This document shows, in pieces, positions 39,967 to 52,708 of a stretch of 64,000 nucleotides of DNA (position 1 is the stretch's first letter; each line of letters opens with the position of its first letter). The DNA is from an uncultured Mycobacteriaceae bacterium (lineage in GTDB: Bacteria > Actinomycetota > Actinomycetes > Mycobacteriales > Mycobacteriaceae). A model generated the notes under the pieces. It was not told the origin of the DNA, did no database searches, and saw only the letters and a list, made by a program, of their open reading frames with translations. The stretch lies in assembly GCA_902826815.1 (NCBI GenBank), contig CADEGF010000002.1, positions 62,001 to 126,000 on the forward strand, given 5' to 3'. The position numbers were made by a program, and so were the translations under genes.

Positions 39967-40069
39967 TGCGGCCCACCGACGCGGTGGGAACACCCCGGCT
40001 TACGCTGGTGTTTGTATGCGTGCCGCAGTGATACCGGTACGCCGCCAGCACGCAGGCAGAAAGGCTCGC

Positions 40070-41068
40070 ATGACTGCTCAATCTTCTTCCGGGGACGATG
40101 CCGTGCACGACGTGATCATCATCGGCTCCGGGCCTGCCGGCTACACCGCGGCGGTCTACGCCGCGCGTGCGCAGCTCACCCCTCTGGTGTTCGAGGGCAT
40201 CCAGTTCGGCGGCGCGCTGATGACCACGACCGAGGTGGAGAACTACCCGGGTTTCCGTGACGGCATCACCGGCCCCGAACTGATGGACCAGATGCGCGAA
40301 CAGGCGTTGCGGTTCGGCGCCGACCTCCGGATGGAGGATGTCGACGCCGTGTCGCTCGACGGTCCGGTGAAGACGGTGTCCGTCGGCGACGAGACATATC
40401 GTGCGCGCGCCGTGATCCTCGCGATGGGCGCCGCCGCTCGCCACCTGGGTGTTCCCGGTGAGGAACGGCTGCTTGGCATGGGTGTCAGCACCTGCGCCAC
40501 CTGCGACGGCTTCTTCTTCCGCGACCAGGACATCGCCGTGGTCGGCGGTGGCGACTCCGCGATGGAGGAGGCGACCTTCCTCACCCGGTTCGCCCGCAGC
40601 GTCACGCTGATTCACCGCCGCGACGAGTTCCGCGCATCCAGAATCATGCTCGACCGGGCCAAGGACAACGACAAGATCCGGTTCATGACCAATACGCAGG
40701 TCATCGAGGTCGAGGGCGATAACCGAGTGACCGGGATCCGGCTGCTCAACAGTGCCACCGGTGAGGAGTCGACGCTCGCCGTCACCGGTGTGTTCGTTGC
40801 TATCGGCCACGATCCTCGCTCTGAACTCGTTCGCGGTCAGGTCGACCTGGATTCGGACGGGTACGTGATGGTCCGTGACAGGAGCACCAGCACGTCGATC
40901 GAGGGAGTGTTCGCGGCGGGCGACCTGGTGGACCACATTTACCGGCAGGCCATCACCGCGGCGGGCACCGGCTGTTCGGCATCGATCGACGCCGAACGTT
41001 GGCTGGCCGAAACTGCCACTGGCACAACGCAAACCACAGATACCGACCTGATTGGAGCCCAGTCGTGA
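40070..41068 (+). CDS. trxB: Thioredoxin reductase
   Basis: NADPH- and FAD-dependent reductase of thioredoxin. The protein has 332 residues. The FAD motif is [14 protein letters not shown], the active-site dithiol CATC (in [11 protein letters not shown]), the NADPH motif [12 protein letters not shown], and the C-terminal FAD motif [14 protein letters not shown] 40070 is chosen because the family sequence starts shortly after it. Its stop overlaps the trxA GTG. Confidence 0.95.
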   Translation: MTAQSSSGDDAVHDVIIIGSGPAGYTAAVYAARAQLTPLVFEGIQFGGALMTTTEVENYPGFRDGITGPELMDQMREQALRFGADLRMEDVDAVSLDGPVKTVSVGDETYRARAVILAMGAAARHLGVPGEERLLGMGVSTCATCDGFFFRDQDIAVVGGGDSAMEEATFLTRFARSVTLIHRRDEFRASRIMLDRAKDNDKIRFMTNTQVIEVEGDNRVTGIRLLNSATGEESTLAVTGVFVAIGHDPRSELVRGQVDLDSDGYVMVRDRSTSTSIEGVFAAGDLVDHIYRQAITAAGTGCSASIDAERWLAETATGTTQTTDTDLIGAQS

Positions 41069-41406
41069 CCGATACCGCGAAGACAAGCAAGACGGTGAAC
41101 GTCACCGACGAGTCGTTCTCCACCGACGTGCTGTCGAGCAGCACCCCGGTTCTGGTGGATTTCTGGGCGACCTGGTGCGGACCGTGCAAGATGGTCGCCC
41201 CTGTACTCGAGGAGATCGCAGGCGAGAAGGCGGGTTCGCTGACAGTTGCCAAGCTCGACATCGACTCCAACCCGGCAACGGCCCGCGATTTCAAGGTCTT
41301 GTCGATCCCGACGATGATCCTGTTCAAAGACGGTGAGCCCGTGAAGCGCATCGTCGGCGCCAAAGGCAAGGCCGCGCTGCTGCGCGAGCTGTCTGACGTC
41401 GTATAA
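41065..41406 (+). CDS. trxA: Thioredoxin
   Basis: A 113-residue disulfide reductant with active site WCGPCK and the cis-Pro region [15 protein letters not shown] 41065 overlaps the trxB stop (GTGA), so enzyme and substrate are translationally coupled. A hairpin terminator follows. Called trxC in M. tuberculosis nomenclature. Confidence 0.94.
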   Translation: MTDTAKTSKTVNVTDESFSTDVLSSSTPVLVDFWATWCGPCKMVAPVLEEIAGEKAGSLTVAKLDIDSNPATARDFKVLSIPTMILFKDGEPVKRIVGAKGKAALLRELSDVV

Positions 41407-41418
41407 AGCCCTGTCGAT

Positions 41419-41444
41419 CCCGGCGGTGACCCGCCTGGCGTTTT
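41419..41444 (+). terminator. Intrinsic terminator after trxA
   Basis: GGCGG-TGAC-CCGCC stem with extra outer pairs, followed by CGTTTT, 13 nt after the trxA stop. It separates the sigM-trx operon from cwlM. Confidence 0.6.
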
Positions 41445-41541
41445 CTTGAATCGGGCCTGCTTCTGAGATAATCCCGCTTAGCCTGTCCTGCAATCGTCAG
41501 CGCTGGACCGCAGCTGATACGTGTTATCGAAAGGGCCCAGT

Positions 41542-42729
41542 ATGTCGAGTCTGCGTCGAGGTGACCGCGGGGGTGCGGTCACCGAGATCCGGGCTGCGCT
41601 CGCGGCACTGGGGCTGGTGGACAGTCCCGACGCCGACCTGACCACGGGCAGGCACGTCGCAGTCGACTTCTTCGATCTTGAACTCGATGAGGCTGTTCGG
41701 GCGTTTCAGCAGCATCGCGGCCTGCTCGTCGACGGCATCGTCGGGGAGGCCACCTACCGCGCGCTGAAAGAGGCCTCCTACCGCCTCGGCGCCCGCATCC
41801 TCAGCCACCAGTTCGGCGCGCCGATGTACGGCGACGACGTCGCCACCCTTCAGGCGCGGCTGCAGGACCTCGGCTTCTACACCGGCCTGGTAGACGGTCA
41901 CTTCGGGCTGTTGACCCACAACTCGCTGATGTCCTATCAGCGCGAGTACGGCATGTCGCCCGACGGCATCTGCGGACCGGAGACGCTGCGCTCCCTGTAC
42001 TTCCTTGGCTCGCGGGTCACCGGCGGCTCCATCCACGCCATCCGCGAGGAGGAGCTCGTCCGCCGATCCGGTCCGCGCCTGTCCGGTAAGCGCATCATCA
42101 TCGACCCAGGCCTCGGCGGTGCCGACCACGGCCAGATCACCCAGGGCGGTGCGGGCCCGATCAGCGAAGCCGACATACTCTGGGACCTCGCGAGCCGGCT
42201 CGAAGGCCGGATGACGGCCATCGGCATGGAGACGTTCCTGTCCCGGCCGCCGAACCGCAGTCCGTCTGACGCCGAACGCGCCGCGACCGCCAACACCGTC
42301 GGCGCCGACCTGATGATCAGCCTCCGCTGCGCGGCATACGTCAGCCCGTCCGCCAACGGCGTCGCGTCCTTCCACTTCGGAAACTCGCACGGCTCGGTAT
42401 CGACCATCGGCCGCAACCTCGCAGACTTCATTCAGCGAGAAGTGGTGGCGCGCACGGGATTACGCGATTGCCGCACCCACGGACGCACCTGGGATCTGCT
42501 GCGGCTGACGCGGATGCCGACGGTTCAGGTGGACGTCGGATACATCACCAATCCGCGCGACCACGGCATGCTGGTCACCAGCCAGGCGCGCGACTCGGTC
42601 GCTGAAGGCATCCTCGCCGCGGTGAAGCGCCTCTACCTGCTCGGCAAGAATGACCGGCCCACCGGAACGTTCACGTTCGCAGAGTTGCTTGCGCACGAAC
42701 TGTCCGTCGAACAGGCCGGCCGCAGCTAG
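41542..42729 (+). CDS. cwlM: CwlM, regulatory peptidoglycan amidase homologue
   Basis: A 395-residue protein with two peptidoglycan-binding repeats (residues about 8-75 and 88-160) and an Amidase_3-type domain (about 180-370; IIIDPGLGGAD, and VDVGYITNPRDHGML). In mycobacteria CwlM is essential and cytoplasmic; when phosphorylated by PknB it activates MurA, rather than cutting the wall. There is no signal peptide, in line with that. ATG 41542 is chosen because the first PG-binding repeat starts right after it (MSSLRRGDRGGAVTEIR). Its stop faces the convergent GNAT gene 5 nt away. Confidence 0.92.
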   Translation: MSSLRRGDRGGAVTEIRAALAALGLVDSPDADLTTGRHVAVDFFDLELDEAVRAFQQHRGLLVDGIVGEATYRALKEASYRLGARILSHQFGAPMYGDDVATLQARLQDLGFYTGLVDGHFGLLTHNSLMSYQREYGMSPDGICGPETLRSLYFLGSRVTGGSIHAIREEELVRRSGPRLSGKRIIIDPGLGGADHGQITQGGAGPISEADILWDLASRLEGRMTAIGMETFLSRPPNRSPSDAERAATANTVGADLMISLRCAAYVSPSANGVASFHFGNSHGSVSTIGRNLADFIQREVVARTGLRDCRTHGRTWDLLRLTRMPTVQVDVGYITNPRDHGMLVTSQARDSVAEGILAAVKRLYLLGKNDRPTGTFTFAELLAHELSVEQAGRS

Positions 42730-42733
42730 TCCG

Positions 42734-43492
42734 TCAGCAGATACCTGCGCCCGCGCCGACGGGCTGCTTCAGTTTCTCCGATTCCAGCAGCCGTTCCAGC
42801 GCGGCCTCCACGCCGGCCTTCCAGCCCAGTCCGCTTTCCAGTTCGAGGCGTAGTCGCGGGAAGTACCTGTGCTTGCTGACCTCGACGAATCCCACCTGCT
42901 CGAGGAAATCCACGTCCAAAATGCACTGGTCTACCGAGCAGTCACCGAGCACCTCCACCACCGGCCCGAGTTCTGCAGGCACCAGCCGTGCGTCGGAGAG
43001 TTCGGCGCACGCCTCCGTCCTGCCGAACGCCTCGAGCGCCCGCACACCACGGCGCACCAGATCCGCGACGACGGCGACGATCAAGCTCTGCGATAGCCCG
43101 TCGGCACTCGTATCGGGTCCGCACCGCCCATGCGTGGTGCCCTGCTCGATCCCCAACGAGGTGAGCAATACCGCGTCTGCGCTGACCGGTCCGCTCGGGA
43201 AGGTCTGCGCGCGCGGCACCGCGCCTGGCGGCGCATAGAACGCGTAGCCGAGGCATGGTGCGTCGTCGTCCTTCGCGGAGTCGTCGACCGGCGCGCTCGA
43301 TGCGATCTGGCCGCAAGATCCCCACTCGAGCATCACCATCGACAGCCAGGCCTCCTTCTCGAATTCCGGGTCGCTCAGGTGATCGTCGCCCCCGAGCGTG
43401 GCCGGATCGACTTCCCAGAACACGCATCGGCGTGCGTGCTTGGGCAGCTGCTCGAACGCTTCGAGCCGCAGGGGTGTGATTCGCGCTGACAT
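42734..43492 (-). CDS. GNAT-fold protein (Rv3916c-like)
   Basis: A 252-residue conserved protein that starts MSARITPLRLEAFEQLPKHARRC and has a GNAT-like layout with DLVRRGVRALEAFGR near residue 150. Conserved between cwlM and parB in mycobacteria. The acetyl-CoA loop is not clear, so enzymatic activity is uncertain. ATG 43492 is preferred to an in-frame start at 43537 by family alignment from memory. Confidence 0.78.
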   Translation of the reverse strand: MSARITPLRLEAFEQLPKHARRCVFWEVDPATLGGDDHLSDPEFEKEAWLSMVMLEWGSCGQIASSAPVDDSAKDDDAPCLGYAFYAPPGAVPRAQTFPSGPVSADAVLLTSLGIEQGTTHGRCGPDTSADGLSQSLIVAVVADLVRRGVRALEAFGRTEACAELSDARLVPAELGPVVEVLGDCSVDQCILDVDFLEQVGFVEVSKHRYFPRLRLELESGLGWKAGVEAALERLLESEKLKQPVGAGAGIC

Positions 43493-43719
43493 TAAACTTC
43501 CCGGGATCCAGGCGGCGCCATTACATGTGGCCGCCACTCCAGGATAGGAGCATGCGCCGCCGGCGGCCCGTTTTCGGCTCGTTGGCTCACGCGCAGCTGC
43601 CCGAAGTGCCGAAGGTAATCAAAAGTCTTGTACCGCATAACGATTCCGTCCCGAAGGGCGCACAGCGGGCGGCGCCGTGATCTTTGTGTCACAGTGACGT
43701 AATTTCCCCGTGTCCTAGG

Positions 43720-44678
43720 TCAGGCTTTTGCAGAGTTCATCAGGTCGACTATGCGCTGCAGATCGTCAACCGACCCGAACTCGACGACGATCTTGCCCTT
43801 GCGTTTGCCCAGGCTCACCGTGACGCGGGTGTCGAATGCCGTCGACAGCCGCTCAGCAACATCCTGCAGACCTGGCATGTGGATCGGCTTGCGGCGGGGC
43901 GCGGCCGGGGTTGACGTGTCCTCCCGGTTAGCCAGCGTCACCGCCTCTTCCGTCGCGCGCACGGAGAGCCCCTCGGCGACGATGCGTGCGGCGAGTTCCT
44001 CTTGTACTTCCGGCCCGCCCTCGAGCGCCAGCAGCGCCCGCGCATGGCCCGCCGAAAGAACGCCGGCGGCGACGCGCCGCTGAACGGCGATGGGTAGGCG
44101 TAGCAGGCGGATCATGTTGGTGATCAACGGACGCGACCGACCGATCCGCGCCGCGAGTTCATCGTGGGTGACCTCGAACTCATCGAGCAGCTGCTGGTAG
44201 GCCGCGGCCTCTTCAAGGGGGTTCAGTTGGGCGCGATGGATGTTCTCCAGCAGCGCGTCGCGCAGCATGCTGTCATCGGCGGTCTCCCGCACGATGGCGG
44301 GGATGGCGGCCAGGCCCGCCTGCTGGGCGGCCCGCCAGCGCCGCTCCCCCATGACGAGCTGATACCGGCCCGGTTGTCCGGACAGACCGCGCACCACGAT
44401 GGGTTGCATCAGTCCGAACTCGCGAATGGAGTGCACCAGCTCGGCAAGAGCGTCCTCGTCGAACACCTGGCGGGGCTGCCTCGGGTTACGTTCGATCGTG
44501 GATGGGTCGATCTCCCGATATACGGCGCCGACGTCGCTCTGCTCCGACGCACCGCCGAGCACGACATCGGCGGCGGCGTCACCCATCCGATGCCCCATTG
44601 AAGCCGAGTTGGAATCTTCGGGACCCGTCGGGATCAACGACGCCAGACCGCGGCCGAGGCCGCTCCTCTTGGGCGGGG

Positions 44679-44682
<4 letters not shown>
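43720..44682 (-). CDS. parB: Chromosome partition protein ParB
   Basis: CTP-dependent clamp that loads at parS and spreads to organise the origin for segregation. The protein has 320 residues. It has the CTP-binding motifs [12 protein letters not shown] and [14 protein letters not shown], then a helix-turn-helix ([24 protein letters not shown]) and a C-terminal dimerisation domain. ATG 44682 ([18 protein letters not shown]) overlaps the parA stop by 4 nt. Transcribed away from oriC, downstream of gidB and parA. Confidence 0.95.
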
Positions 44683-46378
<1,696 letters not shown>

Positions 46379-46397
46379 CTACACAGCTGTAACTCCG

Positions 46398-46994
46398 TCA
46401 GTCGACGAGGACGACGACGCGACGCGACGGCTCTGCGCCCTCGCTCTCGCTACGCACACCGTCGACCGCCGCCACCGCATCGTGGACGATCTTGCGCTCG
46501 AAGGGGGTCATCGGCGACAGCTGCTCGCGCTCCCCGGACTCCAGCACCCGGTGCGCAACCTTGTCACCAAGGGCGGCCAACTCGTCGCGACGCTTCCGGC
46601 GCCAGCGCGCGATGTCCAGCATCAGCCTGCTGCGCTCGCCGGTCTTCTGATGGACCGCCAGCCGCGTCAACTCCTGAAGCGCATCGAGCACCTCGCCCTT
46701 GCGGCCGACGAGCTTGGCGAGATCCTCGCCGCCGTCAATGCTCACGATCGCGCGATCGCCCTCTACGTCGAGGTCGATATCCCCGTCGAAGTCCAGGAGG
46801 TCGAGCAGCTCCTCCAAGTAGTCGCCGGCGATCTCGCCCTCAGCGACCAGGCGCTCCTCCAAATCCTCGCCGGTGCGCGTAGCCGATTCGTCGCCATTCT
46901 GTGACGCTTCCGTCTCCGCGTCTGACGCTTCCGTCTCCGCGACGTCGGTCTGCTCGTCCCGCTCCTGGGTGGCGGGCTCATCGAAGTCAGTCAT
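46398..46994 (-). CDS. khpB: KH/R3H RNA-binding protein KhpB (Jag)
   Basis: A 198-residue RNA-binding protein. An acidic N-terminus (about residues 1-50) precedes a KH-II domain (about 80-140; GRKGEVLDALQELTRLAVHQ) and an R3H domain (about 145-190; SPMTPFERKIVHDAV). Conserved between yidC and gidB. It is thought to act with KhpA in RNA regulation of cell elongation in other bacteria. Confidence 0.92.
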   Translation of the reverse strand: MTDFDEPATQERDEQTDVAETEASDAETEASQNGDESATRTGEDLEERLVAEGEIAGDYLEELLDLLDFDGDIDLDVEGDRAIVSIDGGEDLAKLVGRKGEVLDALQELTRLAVHQKTGERSRLMLDIARWRRKRRDELAALGDKVAHRVLESGEREQLSPMTPFERKIVHDAVAAVDGVRSESEGAEPSRRVVVLVD

Positions 46995-47029
46995 CTCCAG
47001 TCATCTCCTCATTCGCCGGTCGGTTCCGG

Positions 47030-48136
47030 TCAACGCTTTCGTTTCTTCGGGCGGGCGCCCGGCCGTGGTGTCGGTCCGGGTTTGGGCGTGCCGTTGCCGC
47101 TGCCCTTCGCATCCGGCTTCGCAGACGAGTCCCCGCGCGCTTCGCCGTTTGATACTTCACTGCCCGAGCCCTCGGTCACCTCGAAGGAATCCGCGTCGTC
47201 GTCGCTCGCAGGCGCCTCGCTCTTGCGTGCACGCTTGGGCTTGGCGCCCGGCGGCGGTGCATTGGACGCTCGCCGCTCGATCGCCTCGAGCTTCTTCGCC
47301 TCTTCTTCCTTCTCGATTCTTCCGAACACGTAGTGCTGCTGGCCGAAGGTCCAGACGTTGTTGGCCAGCCAGTAGACGATGATCGCCAGCGGCAGGAACG
47401 GACCGCCGACCACGACGCCGAGCGGGAACACGTACAGCGCCAGCTTGTTCATCATCGCGGTCTGCGGATTCGCAGCGGCTTCCGGGCTCTGACGCGCCAC
47501 CGACGCGCGGCTGTTGAAGTACGTTGCGATGCCTGCGGCGATCATCAGTGGGACGCCGACGGCGATCACCGACGCGCGGTTGAATTCGGTGAACGCGTCC
47601 AGGCCCGTCTTCTGAATCATGTTCGCGCCCAGCGGCGCACCGAAGAGGTGGGCGTCCAGGAAGTGCCCCACGTCCTTGGCGCTGAAGACGTAGTTGCCCA
47701 GCGACCGGTTCAGCTCCGGGGACAGCTTCGGCTGACCGAAGCCGCCCTGGGTCCGGTTGAACGATCGCAACACGTGATACAGCCCGAGGAACACTGGGAT
47801 CTGCGCCAGCATCGGAAGGCAGCCCAGGATCGGGTTGAACCCGTGCTCGCGTTGCAGCTTCTGCATCTCCAGCGCCATCCGCTGGCGGTCTTTGCCGTAC
47901 TTCTTCTGCAGGGCCTTGATCTGGGGCTGGAGCTCCTGCATCTGACGCGTCGTCCGAATCTGGCGGACGAACGGCTTGTACAGAATCGCGCGGAGCGTGA
48001 AGACGAGGAACATCACCGACAGTGCCCACGCGAAGAAGTTCGACGGCCCGAGCAGCAAGGCGAACAGCTTGTACCAGAGCCACATGATCGCCGACACCGG
48101 GTAGTAGATGATGTCCAGGCTGAACCAGTTAAACAA
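47030..48136 (-). CDS. yidC: Membrane protein insertase YidC
   Basis: Inserts and folds inner-membrane proteins, with or without Sec. The protein has 368 residues. It has five or six membrane segments, family motifs [18 protein letters not shown] and [20 protein letters not shown], and a long charged C-terminal tail rich in Lys/Pro. A TTG at 48136 is chosen because AGGAG lies 8 nt upstream and the protein then starts [15 protein letters not shown], as homologues do. The start overlaps the yidD stop by 8 nt. Confidence 0.93.
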   Translation of the reverse strand: MFNWFSLDIIYYPVSAIMWLWYKLFALLLGPSNFFAWALSVMFLVFTLRAILYKPFVRQIRTTRQMQELQPQIKALQKKYGKDRQRMALEMQKLQREHGFNPILGCLPMLAQIPVFLGLYHVLRSFNRTQGGFGQPKLSPELNRSLGNYVFSAKDVGHFLDAHLFGAPLGANMIQKTGLDAFTEFNRASVIAVGVPLMIAAGIATYFNSRASVARQSPEAAANPQTAMMNKLALYVFPLGVVVGGPFLPLAIIVYWLANNVWTFGQQHYVFGRIEKEEEAKKLEAIERRASNAPPPGAKPKRARKSEAPASDDDADSFEVTEGSGSEVSNGEARGDSSAKPDAKGSGNGTPKPGPTPRPGARPKKRKR

Positions 48137-48404
48137 CCGACTTGCTCCTAGCGTCGTCGACGGCGGCACTCTCCGGGTCTGCCCCGTGGCGCTCGGGTAT
48201 TGGGTCCCATCCTCCCCGATGCCACGGACCGCACTTCGCGAGCCGGACCATCGCCAACCATCCGCCGCGGACGACCCCGTATTCACGAAGGGCATCCACC
48301 GCGTACTGACTGCACGTCGGGGTGAACCGACACGTCGGCAACCGCAACGGCGAGACCATGTTGCGATAGAGCTGGATCAGATAAATGAGAACGCGGGCCA
48401 TCAT
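48129..48404 (-). CDS. yidD: Membrane insertion efficiency factor YidD
   Basis: A 91-residue protein with the family core [24 protein letters not shown] (read in two blocks) and [22 protein letters not shown]. It assists YidC-dependent insertion. It overlaps rnpA upstream by 4 nt and yidC downstream by 8 nt. Confidence 0.94.
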   Translation of the reverse strand: MMARVLIYLIQLYRNMVSPLRLPTCRFTPTCSQYAVDALREYGVVRGGWLAMVRLAKCGPWHRGGWDPIPERHGADPESAAVDDARSKSVV

Positions 48405-48760
48405 CGCTTGGTCCCGTCGAGCAGTTGCGCCTTCGTGAGTGCCGCGCGCAGCTGCTGCTCGAGCCGGGCCGAAATGGCGTGCCTGCTACCGGGAAGTGCC
48501 CGGATCACGATCCGATCGGCCGGGTCGAGGTCATCGATCACGGCGCGGGCTACATGTCGGAGCCGGCGTGAGACCAGGTGTCGTTGCACCGATCCACCCA
48601 CCGACTTCGCCACCACAAGCCCTACCTTGGGGCCTGTTTGATCAGGGTCGGCGCATCGGCGAGCGTGCACCACGATATCGGGCTGCACCGCCCGCACCCC
48701 TTGATTGACTGTGGAACCGAATTCCGTCGACCGCGTCATCCGGTTCCGCGCCGGAAGCAC
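48401..48760 (-). CDS. rnpA: Ribonuclease P protein component
   Basis: A 119-residue protein subunit of RNase P, which trims tRNA 5' ends. The N-terminus ([14 protein letters not shown]) and the basic RNR-type helix [16 protein letters not shown] match the family. GTG start 48760. It is immediately downstream of rpmH, the universal order. Confidence 0.95.
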   Translation of the reverse strand: MLPARNRMTRSTEFGSTVNQGVRAVQPDIVVHARRCADPDQTGPKVGLVVAKSVGGSVQRHLVSRRLRHVARAVIDDLDPADRIVIRALPGSRHAISARLEQQLRAALTKAQLLDGTKR

Positions 48761-48779
48761 CGCGCTGGTCCTGCGTCGT

Positions 48780-48923
48780 TTACGCAGTCAGCTTGCGACG
48801 GCCCTTACCGCGCCGGCCGGAAACGATCGCCCGGCCCGCCCGTGTCCGCATCCGCAGCCGAAACCCATGGACCCGCGCACGGCGCCGGTTGTTGGGCTGA
48901 AAGGTCCGCTTGCCCTTGGCCAC
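48780..48923 (-). CDS. rpmH: 50S ribosomal protein L34
   Basis: A 47-residue, very basic protein: [20 protein letters not shown], continuing to [13 protein letters not shown] start 48923 preceded by AAGGAG. First gene of the leftward rpmH-rnpA-yidD-yidC-khpB-gidB-parA-parB cluster. Confidence 0.97.
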   Translation of the reverse strand: MAKGKRTFQPNNRRRARVHGFRLRMRTRAGRAIVSGRRGKGRRKLTA

Positions 48924-49470
48924 GGCTGTCACTCCTTGTTGCGTCTGGCAACCACATCCGGCGCACAGGCCTGGAAGCGATCCCCGTTGGTAAGCTCTTC
49001 GTCTCGCTCGCTAACCGGCGCGGGCTCCGAGTGTTGTTCTCAGACCGCAGCCGTGTCACCACGTACGGGCGACTGTTCGAGGGTACTGACGAGATTTCCC
49101 TAGGTCAAACCCACATCCGCGGCCATCGGAAACATCTCATCAGTCACAGTAGTAACCGCTCCCGCGCTGCCGAAAAGTTGCCCCCAGGCAATGTCGCCGA
49201 ACGGTTGGCGTATGCGCAGAAAACTTGTTAGCTTCTGGCAATGCCGTTCCGACATCGGGCGGCGCCAGACAACGAAGCGAGGAAGCCCGACAGGTCGCGA
49301 GCCCACAGCGTGCACAACAACTGTGACGAGCCCAGACCCGCGGCGACCTCGCCGGTAGACAACAGAGCGGCGGCGACTGTTCTTATCCACAGCCTGTGGA
49401 CAACTATGTGGACAGTTCGTCTTCGTTCCTTTGGTGGTCCCCTGGACCGGCCTAAGGGGGTACCCGGTCA
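48924..49470. promoter_or_regulatory. rpmH-dnaA intergenic control region
   Basis: 547 bp with no credible gene, holding divergent promoters for rpmH and dnaA. A possible dnaA promoter is TTGGCG (49205) with TAGCTT (49229) at 18-bp spacing, which fits the mycobacterial TAnnnT -10 form. A DnaA-box cluster lies at 49383-49415, and an AAGGGGG ribosome site precedes the TTG start. Confidence 0.7.
49383..49415. promoter_or_regulatory. DnaA-box cluster upstream of dnaA
   Basis: Three boxes in 33 bp: TTATCCACA at 49383 (perfect), TGTGGACAA at 49395 (perfect, inverted) and TGTGGACAG at 49407 (one mismatch, inverted). This suits DnaA autoregulation or origin function. Confidence 0.85.
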
Positions 49471-50973
49471 TTGACAGCTGACCCCGACCCACCCTTCGTC
49501 GCCGTTTGGAACACCGTGCTTGCCGAACTCAACGGCGACACCCAGGTGCCCCGTTCGACCAACGGCGAACCAGCGGTACCGAATCTCACCCCTCAGCAAA
49601 GGGCCTGGTTAAAGCTCGTCAAACCGCTCGTCATCACAGAAGGCTTTGCCCTGTTGTCTGTGCCGACCAGCTTTGTCCAGAACGAGATCGAACGTCACCT
49701 GCGTGAGCCGATCATCTCCGCATTGAGCCGTCAGCTTGGCCAACGCGTAGAACTCGGTGTGAGAATCGCCAGCCCCGGCCCCGAAGACTCCGACGACGCT
49801 GTCGCCCCGCCTGCGGATACCTACACCGATCCCGATGCCGACGAGATCGATGAGGCCAGCGAAGCTCTCGCCAGCGCAGAAGAGAGCTGGCCGACGTACT
49901 TCTCCAGCGGGCCCCGCAAGATCCTGGCAAGCGACGCGGAGTCGATCGGGCTGAATCGGCGCTACACCTTCGACACCTTCGTCATCGGGGCATCCAACCG
50001 GTTCGCCCACGCCGCGAGCCTGGCTATTGCCGAAGCGCCCGCGCGCGCCTACAACCCGCTCTTCATCTGGGGTGAGTCCGGACTCGGTAAGACTCATCTA
50101 CTCCACGCGGCAGGCAACTACGCCCAGCGCCTGTTTCCCGGTATGCGCGTCAAGTACGTCTCGACCGAGGAATTCACCAACGACTTCATCAACTCGCTTC
50201 GCGATGACCGCAAGGCATCGTTCAAGCGGAGCTACCGCGACATCGACGTGCTCCTCGTCGACGACATCCAGTTCATCGAGGGCAAGGAAGGCATCCAGGA
50301 GGAGTTCTTCCACACCTTCAACACGCTGCACAACGCGAACAAGCAGATCGTCATCTCCTCGGACCGGCCGCCCAAACAGCTGGCGACTCTCGAGGACCGC
50401 CTCCGCACCAGGTTCGAATGGGGTTTGATCACCGACGTCCAGCCCCCAGAACTCGAGACGCGCATCGCGATCCTTCGCAAGAAAGCTCAGATGGATCGGC
50501 TCGACGTTCCCGCTGACGTCCTCGAGCTGATCGCCAGCAGCATCGAGCGGAACATCCGTGAACTCGAGGGCGCGCTCATCCGCGTGACCGCCTTCGCATC
50601 GCTGAACAAGACCCCCATCGACAAGTCGCTTGCCGAGATCGTCCTACGCGATTTGATCGCCGACGTGAACAGCATTCAGATCGGCACCGCAGGCATCATG
50701 GCCGCCACCGCCGAATACTTCGAAACCACCGTCGAAGAGCTCCGCGGCCCCGGCAAGACAAGAGCGCTGGCTCAGTCCCGGCAGATTGCCATGTACCTGT
50801 GCCGCGAACTCACCGACCTCTCGCTACCGAAGATCGGCCAGGCGTTCGGCCGCGACCACACCACGGTCATGTATGCCGAGAAGAAGATCCGCGGCGAGAT
50901 GGCGGAACGGCGCGAGATCTTCGATCAGGTCAAGGAATTGACCACACGCATCCGTCAACGCGCCAAGCGCTGA
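49471..50973 (+). CDS. dnaA: Chromosomal replication initiator DnaA
   Basis: Origin-binding AAA+ protein that melts oriC. The protein has 500 residues. Domain I is at about 1-90, with a variable acidic domain II. Domain III has Walker [11 protein letters not shown] (about 200) and Walker B LLVDDIQF (about 260). Domain IV carries the DNA-binding signature [13 protein letters not shown] (about 460). The TTG start at 49471 is preceded by AAGGGGG and gives [13 protein letters not shown]. Confidence 0.97.
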   Translation: MTADPDPPFVAVWNTVLAELNGDTQVPRSTNGEPAVPNLTPQQRAWLKLVKPLVITEGFALLSVPTSFVQNEIERHLREPIISALSRQLGQRVELGVRIASPGPEDSDDAVAPPADTYTDPDADEIDEASEALASAEESWPTYFSSGPRKILASDAESIGLNRRYTFDTFVIGASNRFAHAASLAIAEAPARAYNPLFIWGESGLGKTHLLHAAGNYAQRLFPGMRVKYVSTEEFTNDFINSLRDDRKASFKRSYRDIDVLLVDDIQFIEGKEGIQEEFFHTFNTLHNANKQIVISSDRPPKQLATLEDRLRTRFEWGLITDVQPPELETRIAILRKKAQMDRLDVPADVLELIASSIERNIRELEGALIRVTAFASLNKTPIDKSLAEIVLRDLIADVNSIQIGTAGIMAATAEYFETTVEELRGPGKTRALAQSRQIAMYLCRELTDLSLPKIGQAFGRDHTTVMYAEKKIRGEMAERREIFDQVKELTTRIRQRAKR

Positions 50974-51472
50974 CTGCATCGCCAAAAATCTTCAAAAAAC
51001 TCCTGCCCCCATTGCCACAGCGGTCACATCCCACGCCTGTGCACATCGGTGTGGAAACGTGCTGAATATTCTCGGCGCGCGGCGCCGTTTCGTGCACATC
51101 ACCGCAACCCTCCCCAGGCATCCCGACGGCAGTCGTCGCTCCTACACAAGTAACTCACAGCCCGATACAAGGATCGTCCTGCGTCGACCGTGGTTCATAC
51201 ACAACTTCCACAGGCCCTAATACTGTTGCTCTTATATCTATGTAGTTTTCCCTCAGAAGAGACGGCCTGGGGACACCGCGTCACGACACGTCGGAGACAC
51301 GTTGCTGACCTCCTTGGTCACCGCGATCGATTAGCTTTCAAGATGAGGCAGAAAGATCTACGGTGGGTCTTCGACAGCCGGTACGGTCGTCGCAGCGACA
51401 TTGGGGGATCGATGCGAAAGCATCCCGAACGCGCTGGTTGAGCACGAGTTGTGAGTTGATCGAAGGGACACT
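50974..51472. other. Origin of replication oriC (dnaA-dnaN intergenic region)
   Basis: 499 bp without a credible gene, in the position of the mapped mycobacterial oriC. Only degenerate DnaA boxes are visible (CTGTGCACA at 51037 and TGTGGAAAC at 51050, both 7 of 9; ACTTCCACA at 51204, 6 of 9). An AT-rich stretch, unusual in this genome, lies at 51218-51258 and is the likely unwinding element. The dnaN promoter should also lie here. Confidence 0.85.
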
Positions 51473-52678
51473 ATGGCTGTGGCGACAACGACGGTTGGTC
51501 TCTCCGATCTGAAGTTCCGGCTGGTGCGCGAGGACTTCGCCGACGCCGTGGCCTGGGTGGCGCGTAACCTGCCGACCCGGCCTACGGTGCCCGTGCTCGC
51601 GGGCGTGCTGCTGACAGGTTCCGATGAGGGCCTGACGATCTCGGGATTCGATTACGAGGTTTCGGCCGAGGTGCAGGTTGCGGCCGAGATAGCTTCTCCC
51701 GGAAGCGTTCTGGTGTCCGGTCGGTTGTTGTCAGATATCACCCGTGCACTGCCTGCCAAACCGGTGGATGTCAGCGTCGAAGGAACCCGAGTGCTGCTGA
51801 ACTGCGGTAGCGCGAAATTCTCGCTGCCGACGATGGCCGTCGAGGACTATCCGACGCTGCCTGCCCTGCCCGATGAGACGGGCGTCATCTCCGCGGAACT
51901 GTTCTCCGAGGCGATCGGTCAGGTCGCGGTGGCCGCCGGCCGGGACGACACCCTGCCGATGTTGACGGGCATTCGTGTCGAAATCTCCGGTGAGACCGTA
52001 GTTTTGGCCGCCACCGATCGCTTCCGGCTTGCCGTGCGTGAACTGACCTGGTCGACCGATGCGGCCGACATCGAAGCCGCCGTGCTGGTACCGGCCAAGA
52101 CGTTGTCGGAAGCTGCGAAAGCGGGAACCGGGGCCGGCGATGTGCATCTATCGCTCGGAGCCGGCTCCACAGTCGGCAAGGAGGGGCTGCTCGGTATTCG
52201 CAGCGACGGTAAGCGCAGCACCACCCGACTGCTGGACGCCGAGTTCCCGAAGTTTCGTCAGCTGCTGCCGACCGAACACACCGCCGTCGCCACGATCGGC
52301 GTCGCCGAGCTGACCGAGGCGATCAAGCGCGTGGCACTCGTCGCGGACCGCGGCGCGCAGGTCCGGATGGAATTCTCCGAGGATGTGCTCAAACTGTCGG
52401 CGGGTGCCGATGACGTCGGCCGCGCGGAAGAGGACATCCCCGTGACATTCGCGGGCGAGCCTCTGACGATCGCGTTCAACCCGACCTATCTGACCGACGG
52501 GCTCGGTTCGTTGCATTCGGACCGCGTGACGTTCGGCTTCACGACACCCAGCCGCCCTGCGGTGTTGCGCCCGGCGGAAGACGATGACGATGGCACTGGC
52601 GGCGCCGGTGCTGGACCGTTCCCCGCCGCCGAAACCGATTATGTCTACCTGTTGATGCCGGTGCGACTCCCAGGCTAG
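51473..52678 (+). CDS. dnaN: DNA polymerase III beta clamp
   Basis: Sliding clamp of the replicative polymerase. The protein has 401 residues in three clamp domains. It starts [20 protein letters not shown], with [12 protein letters not shown] and the C-terminal [13 protein letters not shown], the usual clamp ending. ATG 51473 is preceded by GAAGGGAC. Confidence 0.97.
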   Translation: MAVATTTVGLSDLKFRLVREDFADAVAWVARNLPTRPTVPVLAGVLLTGSDEGLTISGFDYEVSAEVQVAAEIASPGSVLVSGRLLSDITRALPAKPVDVSVEGTRVLLNCGSAKFSLPTMAVEDYPTLPALPDETGVISAELFSEAIGQVAVAAGRDDTLPMLTGIRVEISGETVVLAATDRFRLAVRELTWSTDAADIEAAVLVPAKTLSEAAKAGTGAGDVHLSLGAGSTVGKEGLLGIRSDGKRSTTRLLDAEFPKFRQLLPTEHTAVATIGVAELTEAIKRVALVADRGAQVRMEFSEDVLKLSAGADDVGRAEEDIPVTFAGEPLTIAFNPTYLTDGLGSLHSDRVTFGFTTPSRPAVLRPAEDDDDGTGGAGAGPFPAAETDYVYLLMPVRLPG

Positions 52679-52708
52679 GGATCACGCCCGCGACGAGAGA
52701 GGCGCTAC

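Noticed and set aside
51190-51441. 83-codon open frame inside the dnaA-dnaN gap
   Set aside because: It lies in oriC, runs through the AT-rich unwinding stretch, resembles no family I know and has no good ribosome site.
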